Source of the DNA: Endocalyx cinctus
Lineage: Eukaryota > Ascomycota > Sordariomycetes > Amphisphaeriales > Apiosporaceae
Direction: 5' to 3'
NCBI GenBank assembly: GCA_001600455.1
Contig: BCKC01000008.1
Location: 2,453,345 to 2,517,344 of the forward strand
DNA: 64,000 bases
Part shown: piece by piece, positions 1 to 11,811 of the stretch
How the letters are laid out: each line of letters begins with the position of its first letter
How positions within the stretch are numbered: the first letter of the stretch is position 1
Notes under the pieces: generated by a model
Told to the model about the DNA's origin: nothing
What the model saw: only the letters and a program-made list of their open reading frames with translations
Database searches by the model: none
Made by a program: the position numbers and the translations under genes

Positions 1-473
1 TACCATCATCACATTAACAAAAATGCAATTGCCGGGAATGCCATCCTGTTATGGTGCTGCATCTGTAATGGCTCAAAGAGAAAGTTTGCAAACCTTTCTG
101 ATTCTTTAATAAGCTTAACAGCCTTCTGAGTGTCCTTGTATACATTGTAGTGTGCTGATGCGTCTAAGAATTATCTTTGAGACCATATTATTAACTAGTT
201 CTGCTCCATCATGATATTAGAGACTTACACTATTATACATAAAAGGTGACAGTGCTGACCATCTACCAATTATCACAGATTATCCACGATCAACCTCTTT
301 CTCCCCTATGCCGACTGTTTCTTGTTGCCGAAAAAAGGAATCAATGATAGTTACCATCTGTTCTATCGTCATTAGGTAGTCCCTGTTCGAAGCTCCTTTC
401 ACTTTGGTAAAAGACACCAACACAGCGACGCAGTCGAGAAACCTTCTTCATTTCACAATCTCTCCGCAAACCC
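1..473. other. AT-rich flank, no gene recognised
   Basis: I see no convincing coding frame, RNA gene or repeat array here. The composition matches the rest of the gene-poor first 10 kb. Whether a gene enters from the left edge cannot be judged. Confidence 0.4.
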
Positions 474-767
474 TCAACATATTTTCGAGTCCGAAGCGGT
501 CAAAAAAGTATCCTTGTTTGTCGAATTGCTTGTGGAATTCTCGTTAGACTTTCTCCGAACCGATTGCTGATCGACAAGTGCAAATTTTGCAGACCTGTTG
601 ATTGCTAGATGGAACTTCTTAATTTCTTCTCCCCCCAGCTTCATTTGAAGAAATTCCTCGAGAGCGAAACCGGTGTCCCGATATTCGGTGCTAAATTTGG
701 CCTTGTAGAGGGTCAAACCGTAGCGGACTAAGATTCTAGTTACGGCTTTCGGATATTATAATGGTTC

Positions 768-998
768 CTAATTGGTCATGACCGTCGTCACCTGCTGCCT
801 GCAGGTTTCAATGTCCCAGTTGTTCACCACGTTGGGGCTGCAAGAGTGGTTACTCTTGCTGTAACGGAAGTGCACACCCATGCCATTTCCATAAATGGTG
901 CTTCCAGAACCCCCAAATTTGCTCATCAGCATACTGGTAATCTGGTCATCTGTGCCGGATGAATACAAAGCCTGCAATATACTCGACCCATGAAACAA
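768..998 (-). pseudogene. SET-domain relic, N-terminal/core piece
   Basis: A 76-aa minus-strand frame carries the SET-domain core signature NHSCSPN followed by VVNNWD, at residues about 50-62. Before it lies a stretch resembling the SMYD/SET pattern of a Gly-rich segment leading into the conserved Asn-His-Ser-Cys. In SET methyltransferases this motif helps bind S-adenosylmethionine. The frame ends soon after the motif, so the C-SET part, including the catalytic Tyr and the post-SET cysteines, is missing on this strand. A matching C-terminal piece lies about 230 bp away on the opposite strand. The minus-strand frame at 474-716 follows downstream but has no recognisable SET feature. I read this as a non-functional fragment; a very diverged short exon is the alternative. 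Confidence 0.5.
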
Positions 999-1230
999 GC
1001 TGGGAATACAAGGTGGAGGGAAAGAAAGAGGAAAATAAATCCGGGTGTTTCTCCAAGCTATTCTTCTAAAGTCAATTCTTTTGAGGCTGCTTGCCTGCTA
1101 ATCTTGGTCGATCTTGAGGGGTATGACCCCAAAGCTTCAGGACGACTTGCTTGCCTCAGACGACGCTAAAGACCAAATGATCCTCTTTAGACCTCTTAAC
1201 ACTTACTGCATTAATTATTAGCCCAGCGTC

Positions 1231-1506
1231 CCTGAACCGGCGGTCGATCTTATGAAAGCGTTGAAGGCAATCCAAGCCGGCGAATAAATTCTAACCTGCT
1301 ATATTGTCGATGCCGAATTCAAGACTACCGCACACCGCCGCCTCGAGACCCGATTGAGCTGGCAATTCGATTGCCACTGCGAAGATTGCCTAAACCCCCA
1401 GAATCAAGCAATCCGGACCAGTGCCATTATGCTTAACTGTATCATGAGACAATCCATTGTTAAGAACTTGACGGAGCTGCAAGCCTATGCATTTATTTCA
1501 TGTTGA
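1231..1506 (+). pseudogene. SET/post-SET relic, C-terminal piece
   Basis: This plus-strand frame reads ALKAIQAGE, then a stop where the family has Glu, then ILTCYI and, after a short gap, RRLE and FDCHCEDC. That is the order seen in SMYD-like SET proteins: an AGEEI-Y segment, an RR-L segment, then the post-SET C-x-C-x2-C zinc cluster. The TAA in place of the second Glu codon of GEEI is an internal stop, and I see no start or N-terminal half on this strand. The piece begins where the inverted fragment at 768-998 ends in domain terms. It is most simply a dead copy. Confidence 0.5.
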
Positions 1507-4392
1507 AGAGGATTGGAAATATGCTCCTGCTAATCTAGCATGATAGGTATTTAAGTAGTCAATTGTGAGCGTGTTAGAGCTTGTGGATGTGAATTGGGAG
1601 CTTGGTAATCATATGGAGTGTAATACTATGTAAATACTTCATTGAATTGGGGCTTAAGCATCTATCTACTTCTACGAATCAAACGGGAGATTAACACCTT
1701 ATTTAGAATGCTTCTGAGCTGGTAATACGGAACTACAGGATTAGTCAATCTCTCAGACCGTGTTGGTAAGCTTGATCCCACCCCTTAATTTTACGTCTCC
1801 GATACCAGGTCCCATCCAGTCCCACTTCCATCACATAATATATCGTTTAATTTAGATCGGTATGATGGCACTGATTGGAAATCTGCTGAAAATTGAGAAC
1901 TGAGCTTGTACAAAGCTGCCATGCTATCAATTAAGATCTCCATACCTTCTCTTATTTGACTATGGCATCTCTCCTAGTCATCTTATGCTCTTTCTTTACG
2001 AAGAAGTTAGATGAGATTTCCAAAGTTAATACTGTCAATAGGGAAACTATGAATTGAATAGTAAGCGGTTTTTCTACAAGGGGAAAGATGTAGGTGACTC
2101 GTTACGAAACAGTAAAGCAAAAAAGGGGGTGAGACAGGAACAACCAAAGAGATCTAAAGGATAGGAGTCTAGATGTTTCAATTTCACAGCAAGTATTTCC
2201 CCGCCTAGTTAGGCTAATATTCCATTCTTATCCTAAATATTATTATAGAAACTGCCTCATACTTGTAATCAATGCTCTCCTCTTTCCATATCTTGTCTAT
2301 AATTCCTTATATATCGAGTTGTCATTACCCCCTAACCTATAAATATGTGAGATCTAGGCAAGATATTGCTCTGAAAGAACTCGCGACTTCCATTTTTCTT
2401 TGCAATGTGACCAGATACTGTGCATTAATGTAAAGTAGTTGCAAAGATTCTCGCTCAAAACTTCCCTGTTTGCTTAAATATGTTGTCTTTTCTAGCTATC
2501 TGTATCATAACTGGCATTTACGCAAGGCCTGCATCCTCTTCTACAAATGTATAAATATATCATCCAGCCCCCTCTTTAACCCACTCGAAATATTAACTCC
2601 CGACACCTCAACCTCAGCTCTGAAATACTCTACATATGCTTTACATATCTCGACATCTGTTATAATTGCCTCAGAATCTACTCTTGCTTGATGAACATAT
2701 GCATTCTTAATCATCTAGTATCTTCCATTTATTATTCATTATCTCTTCCCATTCCTCATACACTCACTGATTATTATCAAAATTCATGCTCAAAACAAAT
2801 TCTTTAGTACATAATCTCGAATCCAGTGTAGAAGATACCAAAGTAAAGAGAAACGGCTAACTTCCCCCACGATCCTCTGGAAGAAAGGTTGAACACAGAC
2901 AGGATAGATAATGCCGTATTTGTTTCAATGATGAAGCTCGAGACAAGTCATGGCGAACCTATTTTCTGCTCGCGATAATCCGCCACTGAAACTAGAATCA
3001 ATTCAAAACATATTTACGACAGAAGAGAAGATGTATTTTCACCAAAAAAAGGAGCACATACCTCTCCGTCCTCTCACTCTCTTTAGCCTTCAACCACAAA
3101 CCTCCTTATAACACCGCACCTCCATATTAACATACACATTGAAGAGAGACAACGAGAGAACATAGAAATAACGCCATTCACGATTCCAAAAAATCTCATA
3201 TGAACGTGACATTCGCGAGCATTCCTAAAGAGATTCTTTCGTTAACCTGGGCATTTTAACTCAATGCCACATGACAAGACACTTGAGATTGTAGCGGAGA
3301 AATGCAAAGTGCCAGATGACAAACATATCACGCGCATAGTAAACGACGGAAGGTTTACAAAAAATTCGGAGATTCACCGTTCGAAACAACCTCCGAATAT
3401 ATGAAATACTTTAACATCGAAGTCGAAGAGGAGGAGGTTAAAGAGGCATAAGGACACGGAGATTGGGATTAATAAATAAATAGTGTTTTCCTTTTCTTTT
3501 TTTTCCTATATTTTTTCCTTTTCAAAATTTAAATATATCAACGAGAAATTCGTTACTATTTCTATTTTTTCTTTTCTAAAAGTATAAAATACGCGGGCAC
3601 ATCATAACAAAAAGACCCGGAGATGTTAAGGGAAGTACGACCTACTAAGCTTACCCTACTTCCCCAGACGCACTAAAAAGTATACTATATTACAGAGATA
3701 TCTTTATAGATTCTCTCATTCATTCTTTTCCTTAATCAATCAATTTGCTACGAATGTGCTATTTGTTCATCATCGGGATTAGCCTCGTTTCCAATAATAC
3801 CATAGAGATTAGCAGATAGCAATAATAGCTAGGCAAACAAACAACTCTTTTCTCAAAGTTCACCGTAATCCCCTGATATAGCATGTTACATTGGCCCAAC
3901 TGTAGATCCTCAGAGTTACTAGCAATAGAAAGAGAGGCTTGAATACAACAGATACGGACCCGAAAATCCTGGGAAAAAACAGCAACACCTCAGAGATGCC
4001 TCCGATTGCAGACAAGAGAGAAACAGTTGGATTTCAGCATATCCAGTAATTGCATACCTCACTAGTATCTCATTTACGCCCCGCCTGAAGTTATTGCAAA
4101 GATACCTTTTTTGTTAGCCGAAATACTCCTTAGACATTTCTGCTGATGGCGACATGATAAGGTAATTACTGCATAACATTGCTTAACAATACTAACAGGT
4201 TATCCATCGACCAGAGGCCAACCTTCCCCTCTCCCTTCTCATTAAAGTAATTATTAATAACAAAAGCTATAGGCGTCGTTTCTTTACCCAAAACTACTTG
4301 CTTAGTTATAAGTGCGAAGATATCTAGGAGAACCATGTCTAGCAACACGATTAGCTCATGGACGCTAACCAAGCCGGCAACACTAAGTGTGA
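1507..4392. other. Gene-poor AT-rich stretch
   Basis: No gene is recognised. Frames are short and start with no convincing context. A 46-codon open frame begins at the ATG near 3263 but resembles nothing I know. Homopolymer T-rich sequence lies around 3490-3575. The region looks like eroded intergenic DNA. Confidence 0.4.
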
Positions 4393-4665
4393 ATGCCTGG
4401 CATTCACCTTCGCCCACTGATTAGATCCGACTTCCCTGAAAATCGTACACCAATGGACGAAGAGATACTTCAAACGAATCGACAAATTGGCCTGAGCATG
4501 ATGAGTATTAAGGGAAGTACAAGTCTTGATGACGATATCCTTTGTCGCTATGCCGGACTAAAGGCCGTTAACGAAGCCGATTTTGTTACTATAAAATCAG
4601 ATGATCTTTGCGCTCTGAAAGAGTTGCACTTCAGAGGTCTCATAACCCAGAGAATAAAAGGATGA
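4393..4665 (+). CDS. Unidentified 90-aa frame, possible gene remnant
   Basis: The frame encodes a 90-residue soluble, mixed-charge protein with no signal peptide, membrane segment or known motif. Its amino-acid composition (many Asp, Glu, Leu and Ile, with few rare residues) is more protein-like than the neighbouring frames, so it may be an exon or relic of a larger gene. The sequence just downstream does not continue it. I do not recognise the family and assign no function. Confidence 0.2.
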   Translation: MPGIHLRPLIRSDFPENRTPMDEEILQTNRQIGLSMMSIKGSTSLDDDILCRYAGLKAVNEADFVTIKSDDLCALKELHFRGLITQRIKG

Positions 4666-7149
4666 TTTCAACACTAGCGAGCAGTTAAACGCAGGATTGA
4701 AGTTAACCGGAACCTTACCTCTTGATTGGAGACGATTTCATGACACGTTGATACCAGCTACACATCCCCCAACCAGTTACATGTCCCTCTATCAGTTGAT
4801 TACACCAGGGCGAGACATCAACTACCTCAGGCTTGATACAGTGCTTTCTATTTCAACCGGTTATGGATAAATAGACTGATTCACTGGTAATTAAAACTGG
4901 TAATGATAACTGCACAGCTCCTGTTGCTTCCTCATAGCACGAACGATGGTTAGAGCATTACTCCTAAGGCAAAACGAAATTATATTTATGTTCAACTCGT
5001 CCTCTCACCTTTAAGACCTCTCAGTTAAAAGAACTCGTTACTAATTTCTTGGATAATGGATCATCAGTATATCAATTCAAGCCGTCTGTCTATACTAATG
5101 TCATCGGACATCAGAATTTCCAATGATATCAAAAAATTAAGATATAAATAGTTAATTTTACGATACTTTAGAAAAAAGAGATATAATCAATTAACAATCT
5201 TTCTCCGCATCTTTCCGAACGTTACAATACGTAACTATTAAGATACAGAATCGTTATAACTCTTCCGCTTGAGGGAATTTAAACTAATAAATTGTCATCT
5301 ATTAGTAAATTTCGAGAATAATCACCAGAGAACTTTATAACGAAGTTGTCAAGGCGCAGATACTTGAAAACACGGCACTCCGATAGAATCAAATAAGACT
5401 GCTGACCGAACTGCGGGCTCGGTATATGAAGATTCGAACATCAAATTAGAGGCACTACGATAGGAGCCCACTATGCAACATCCCTTCCCCCGATATGATG
5501 GTATCTAAGAGAATCATGCAATTGAAGAACAAATAGTTACTCTCAAACAAAGCCTTAATATACATGAGACGAATGGCTCCTCTATACGAATCTGTTACCT
5601 TGAGCCTTGACTGGGTTCTTCTCAATGAGTAAGGATGACGCCCGATACTTCAATAAAGACTATTATAATTCATACTGGAATTTTTTTCAAATGTGGAGAC
5701 GCACAAGATATTAAGTGCTTCTCACAGGCCTTTGTACCCCTTCCTCATTCATCAAAGCACGGAAATAGCCATGACTAACACGTGGCCCTGGTGCTATGTT
5801 ATTTCTGGGTTTACGTCTCAAATTAAACTCCCCCGAATGACTACATATACGATGCGAGCGATAGCCTTGTAGAAAGAAGACTGGACCGACTTCTGGGAAA
5901 AGGTTTGGGTGATCAAGGCCGAGTCTTCGATGATGGGGTGGCCGCGGACTCATTCAACAAAGAAGTAGAAACTGAGACTTTCGGCTATGCGGGCGAAAAT
6001 GTCGAAGGCGCCGACGAATCGGTTGTTTAAAAGGAAACTGGCAACGTTGAGAATACACGAGGAACAAATGCAGTGGCATGGTAATGAGGAATAAGGATTA
6101 AGAAAAGGACTGACATAATGGTTTTTCTGAGTTTTCTTGTATTTTCTCTTTTTTTTTTTTTTTTTTTTGTTTTTATTCCTATATTTATTTTCATTAATGG
6201 ATAACTTTTGTGGTTTACTTTATGAATTTGTATAATAGTTAAGTACTTGGGATGGTTACAATACGGATAGGGGCATATTACGTAATATAATGGGGATTAC
6301 CACTATATCATTCCCCCAAGCGCCCCAGCCCGTATTAGTCAGCCCCAATACAATCACCTTTACACATCAACAGACCATCGCTCTTTTACTCTTCAAGTTA
6401 CCTCTTCATTGATAAAGGATTGGTTCCGTGATATCTAGTATTTGGCAGACCTGAAACGAAGATTCGGAGAGATATAGCCATTCACCCTACTTTGCGACCG
6501 TCATGCATATTTTCCTCGATGGGCTTCCCAGCTAATTACATCTAATAATGGACTGCGAATTGTTACCAGCGCCAGGCATTAAAATGTGACGACTCAGAAA
6601 GCTAAGTATCCTAGTACGATACCAGGCACACCAACCTGCGATACATCCGCGGAAGAGGATTTCGAGACCACATAAATATGCATCGGAAAATCCTAAATTT
6701 ATCAGGAGATCTCGCTACAGTCAAGCCGGGTATCTTCTTATCTCTGCCCCTCAAAATCTCCTAGAAATATCGAAAGAAAAGGTGATATGGACTGACGGTG
6801 TCTTACGAACTGCTACTGTGGTCCTTTTGACATACCTTTATTGTTGACTGAAAAGAAAGAACAATAAGAAACAAAGCACATGCAAGTACGAGTACAACGT
6901 AGCTGGGCTGTGGTATCAAAGTTCGAGCTTTCATCTTGATGCAATATGACCGTTACCAGGTTTTGGCAAATAGAGCCGGGATATCATGACATGTGCCTTA
7001 AAGACCACGGTGGTACTGATTAGCAGAGGGAGAATAAAGACGGAATTTGTAAAGGTAATTAGACGCTGGAATAAGGCGGAATATAACTGATTACATGTTG
7101 GGAGAAGAATGCATATACAAGGCTGTACATTTACAGTGAGCTCAGTTAT
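4666..7149. other. Gene-poor AT-rich stretch with one coding-like tail
   Basis: An open plus-strand frame of 67 codons plus a stop (5827-6030), without its own ATG, encodes an acidic segment ending GADESVV; it could be the last exon of an eroded gene. A T tract of about 20 nt lies at 6149-6168. The rest is AT-rich with scattered stops in all frames. Confidence 0.3.
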
Positions 7150-7657
7150 GGAGAGGATTTGGATAGTGTGTTCACAATGTCCTTGAACATCCGTATTGGT
7201 ATAGAATATGGCGCGCTGCGGGTTCCATATGCTCTAATTCTCAAGGAACTATTCACGGAGAGTTTTGGACAGTGACAATACTTTAACATCATATAGTTAG
7301 AAATGAGTTTGGAATATATCAGGTGATATCGAAATTTTTGTGGTATATATCGAAACGAAAAGGGCGTTGGGATTCCCGGAGCTGAATAGAACCAATCTAA
7401 TCTTTGGTAATTTTCAATATTAATATGTAACTTGAGCAAGGTTAACTATCATGGGAATAACTTGGAGGTTCCATATGTTAAAAACAGGATTGAAAAGAGT
7501 AGGTAGTATGCTTCCCTCGCCTCAATCCTGTTTTAGTGACGTTGCTGGTACTGAGGTTCCTGAGATTTCATATCGTTCGGGCCAGATTGAAGACCCGATT
7601 GGTTTTTATGATTTCCATTTTGCAGTGTTAGATGTGGATAATTGGATAGATACTTAA
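7150..7657 (+). pseudogene. Unidentified coding-like frames (two pieces)
   Basis: Plus-strand 7150-7275 is an open frame of 41 codons ending in TGA whose product (containing IGIEYGALRVPYALILKELF) has a regular amphipathic pattern. After a gap with stops, 7451-7657 encodes 68 residues (MGITWRFHMLK...). The two could be exons of one gene, or parts of an eroded one. I cannot match either to a family. The opposite-strand frame at 7146-7439 covers the first piece and looks less protein-like. Confidence 0.2.
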
Positions 7658-10640
7658 TTGAGTAGAGAGTCGACATCAGGCTTGTCTGCAGAAATCGGTC
7701 CTTCGAGCATAAAGCCGCAAAGAGTCCCAGTTCACGAGCTTAACACATCTATTTTATCGTCCATCTCCTTATGCTATACATGTATACAGTCCGGGTAAGT
7801 AGTGTAAATATCAGAATCTCCAATTTTTATTATCGTTTGGGCTTAGGCGTGACCTCAAGAACGGTAACCATCCATGTATAATTTCTAAATATTGTACCAC
7901 AATCTTTTCTTACAGTGTGGAATATAACGAACCGACCCCCCCTTTTCCTGAAAAAGCTGCCTGAGCAAGCTGGCAGGCTGGGTACCTACCTAGAAGGTAC
8001 TTAAACCTAGGTAGCAAGTAGCCTGTGTCCCCTACCTAATCTAAGGATAATAATTAGAGTAACCAGCACACGGCAATCACCTTTCATACAATATTTGACA
8101 AATTTATGTGTTGTCTTTGTGTAATTCACTAATGGTATTCATTTTTCTTCTAGTATTTCACAATCATCATTCTTTAGTTTTTGTCAATTATACGTTACTT
8201 TTTTCTCCCAGATATTGCTATATCCCATTCCAGCTAAAAACAGTCACTTCATTAATTGGAACTCTAAGCCTCCACCTCGAATAGTGAATACGGCCACAGT
8301 TTTTCGGCGATGAGCCTGCAGATATTACACTATACTGCTGTTATTCCTAAGTATCACCTGGCCCAAAGCCCCCCGTTCAAGCATTCTACCCTTAACTCTT
8401 TTGGAACCGAGTTCTGAAGCTAATTTAAATGGTGCTCTAGATCCCCAAGATCATATCATAACGGTAGACGACAATAAGTTAAACCCAAACCCAAATTTGT
8501 GCTGCCAAAACTAATGATGTCGTCCACTGTTAGTTGTGGCACGTGTCGCAAAACCACGAAACTCCTCATAATGCTACGATACATACTATACTTGATCTGC
8601 GGCTGAGCTGAGCCTTGTGCCACGAATAATTATACCCCAGCCGCCTTGTCATCTCTGCCGCAATTAGCAATCTAGGATAAAGCTGAGCCTCGCTGACTCG
8701 TGAAAGCTTATTTTGACCCGCTTCTTCAAGTCAAACAAGGAGTTAGTTACCATAATGGGAAAGATAACATTCTCGGCACCAAGGACAAACAAGTGAGGAT
8801 AAGAACTAATATATTCTGTATTGTTCGATACCAAATCTACAGATGCTGAGCAGCACAGCTATTTCATTATAATGTCTCATAGAATAATATCTCATACAAC
8901 AATACCACATACAAATATATCTATTAGCTTGAATCTCACATGCTCGAGCTCTGTCTTCGAATTTGTTCAAGTCAATATGCTAACATCTAATGTCATGGAC
9001 TCAAAATCTGTCCCCTTAATACCTAACCAAAAAAAAAAAAAAAAAACTCCAAGTTCATTTTTTCCTGTGCAGCGAAGGCTTGTGGTCCTCTCTATTTAGT
9101 TATTCATTCAATGCTTTGTACCTCCGTGATAGATTGATAGTATTTCAGATGTGAAAATCACCAAGACAAACATAATTCCGTTCTACGACCAAGAAAGAGG
9201 AGAAGGTAAATCTAGTTTGGAGAATTTTGCACATAGTATCCTAGGACTTCATAAGACATGGTAGCTTTCACCAAACATGCTTTATTTCTATATTTACATA
9301 TCCTGTACTTCATGCTGGTGCTTAGTTTTGGTCAATAAAGTGATTTTACTACATATATCATAATCACTACTAGGCTAATCCCAAAGAAAGATATGAAAGG
9401 TGCGAGAAAGGTATATGGCAACTAACTAGTAGCTATTATCTATGATTAAGTAGATAGATGGATGTAAGTAAACAAGAGCATGAATAATAAGACAAATTAG
9501 ACAGTCAACATAAAAAGCGGTCAACTACGTTCCTTCCTATACTCTTGAGAATACGAGCGAAGTCTTCATTCATTAATATGTATGACGTATTGGGGTAAAA
9601 TGAATGAATGAATGAATCAACAGTTCCAAGGTTTGTTCATCTCAAAAGTCTGGCACTTTCTAAGTATCACATACCAGAATTCTTTATTTATAACCGATCA
9701 TTTGGTCAATGAGAACGTAGATAAGCAAGAGCGAGCCTTCTGTGAAGTCTTATGGGTACTAATAGGGTTAGCGCATAATACTATTTAAGAGTGAATGCCA
9801 AGTTCCAAGGTTATATCTACATGTAATACTTCGTGACTGATCTATTTAGAGTAAATACCTAACTAGGTAACTACCTGGGTAGTAACTTGCTCGTGGCTTC
9901 CATTAGTTAACTATTTACCCAAGATTATTACACCGCAATTATATTTATTGCAAACAAGGATACTATTTGCTCTGCTCAGAGTAAGAAAGTGCTACGGGTG
10001 GATATTACGACTATCTACCGTGAAAACTGGATGAGTAAGTATTGAGTAATAAAGGGGCAAGATCGATGTATTAATGAACCTAGGACACTGCAAGGCTACA
10101 GCCAGATAGACAATCCAATAGATGTTCCTGCATAAATAACTAATTACAGCCAATACCGTGACTACTCTAGAACGTAGTTATTATAATATCATTACTATAC
10201 TTAACGTACTTGCTCTGAATTCAGTGAACGCTTCATATCAAGTACCTAGGTAGAAGCTCTATAGGCCCTTCCTCCTGAGAAGTTTATTGATCGCACTGAC
10301 GTAGTTATGGCATATGATCTATGGATTTGAATACCTTGTAGACCGAAGTACCTACCTAAGATAGTATTATGATCAATCTATAGAAACAACGTAACTACCT
10401 AGGTATGTTCCTTGTCGCAATTGCGACGGTCTTGCCAATTATTTCGCCTGTAAATAACGTAATCACCGCTAATTTCGTCCATTCTTACCTTGATTTTTAT
10501 TTATTTCTACATCAAGTTCCTTCCTTTCTTACCGATAATTAATTATGAGCCGACTTTCCAGGCAATCGCACCTGCTCAGTTGACCGTCTAACACCCAAGT
10601 AGCACCGAATTTTGAAATCAAGTAGGGCTTAAGCACCTGG
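7658..10640. other. AT-rich stretch with TACCTAGGTA-type palindromes
   Basis: No gene is recognised. Clusters of the motif TACCTAGGTA and its half-site TACCTA occur at about 7981-8038, 9856-9892, 10241-10254, 10348-10358 and 10395-10406. There is an A tract at 9029-9046 and a short (GAAT)n run at 9600-9617. The frame at 8821-9099 runs through the A tract (encoding Lys repeats) and is not credible. Confidence 0.5.
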
Positions 10641-10649
10641 CAAAACAAC

Positions 10650-10658
10650 TATATAAAG
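10650..10658 (+). promoter_or_regulatory. TATA box upstream of the AlkB-like gene
   Basis: TATATAAAG is followed directly by a pyrimidine-rich stretch (about 10660-10740, rich in TCTTCC and CATC), a common promoter and start-site arrangement in filamentous fungi. It lies about 1.15 kb before the AlkB ATG, implying a long leader, or else a separate untranslated or unrecognised transcript starting here. Confidence 0.45.
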
Positions 10659-10659
10659 G

Positions 10660-11811
10660 TCTCTTCCTCCCACATCTTTCTCTCTTCCTCCATCTTCTTC
10701 ACACAACATACAACAATTCTCCCCAGCTCTGAAGTCCATAGACAAATATTCCCTTCAGACTTCTACTACCATACACACACACACAAACATTTCCCCTTCT
10801 ATTGAACATTGTTCACTATCCTCTACTTTTATTAGAGATATATATTAATACACATCTACTTCTGCGGGTATATGATATATCCTTCTCTTATTCTAAACAT
10901 ACCTCTACTATATGAGACTTACCCAGTTATTCTGAGTATTTCTCTATATAGTAAAAGATAATCTGGGCATACCAATTATCACTCATATACTATCTTTTTT
11001 ACTCTTCTCCTCTCCTACTACGTACGGACACATTATCTTCTATTACTTCTGTTATATCATTGACTTCGAGAGACAACACGATATCGTCTTTCGCATAATC
11101 AAATATATCATCATAAGCACTTCATTGAGCCTTTTACTTCTACGAAAGCGAAGTTTGAAGTACCTATAGGTAAGCATTTCTCTTGTACTGTTAATTCTAT
11201 CTTGGCTGCTCAACATTGGTATCACTTTGATTTTCAATCTCTACTTTTCAATCATTCACTTGTTACTTTTCTCTTTATATATTATCATTCAAGAATAGTC
11301 AACTTACTCTTTTCTAATCTACATTTATGTTCATCTTTCAAGTTGTATCTAATTTCCACTAACATAGTGTCACCATCTTCGTCCTTTTTCTGAAATAACA
11401 AGTCTCATCTCGAGGTCGGCACTCGCACCTTCAATTTTATCAATTTAAGTTCTGCGATATATATATTTCGCTATTTCAGCAACTTTTCTTCAAAAAGTGA
11501 AGATAAACAAGTCTCAATTCATCAGTAAGTCAATATCCTTAAACCATAATCATAATTCAAAACATTTCACCCTCCTGGCATACAGTTATTAACCTAATAG
11601 TTTCTACAGTAACTTTCACAAGCTTTCTTTCATAACATCAGAACAGGAAGTAACGTAAGTTCTCCTTCAAATCACTTACATCTTCGCTGAAAACCATCCT
11701 GAATTTTCCTCGTTCATTTTATCTGTGTCTTACCTCCACGATGATCCTATTCTTTTGCTACCTGTCATTTACATAACGATGTGAATAAATCTGATGCTCT
11801 CTTTACACAGA
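10660..11811 (+). promoter_or_regulatory. Long CT-rich leader of the AlkB-like gene
   Basis: About 1.1 kb of C/T/A-rich sequence with no long open frame precedes the AlkB start codon. The text directly before the ATG (CTCTCTTTACACAG, then AATGG) is a good 3' splice site, and GTAAGT-type donors occur near 11524 and 11654, so one or two leader introns are likely. Several short upstream ATGs exist. The two roughly 60-aa frames here (11052-11237 minus and 11202-11393 plus) look like chance frames. Confidence 0.45.

Noticed and set aside
8821..9099. 92-aa plus frame
   Set aside because: The frame runs through an A homopolymer that encodes poly-Lys, and the rest has no features.
1..11000. Repeat-induced point mutation as the cause of the eroded 5' region
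   Set aside because: The region is AT-rich and holds dead gene pieces, but the one stop I could assign (GAA to TAA in the SET relic) is a transversion, and no multi-copy target sequence is visible in the window. A TpA/ApT index along the window would decide.
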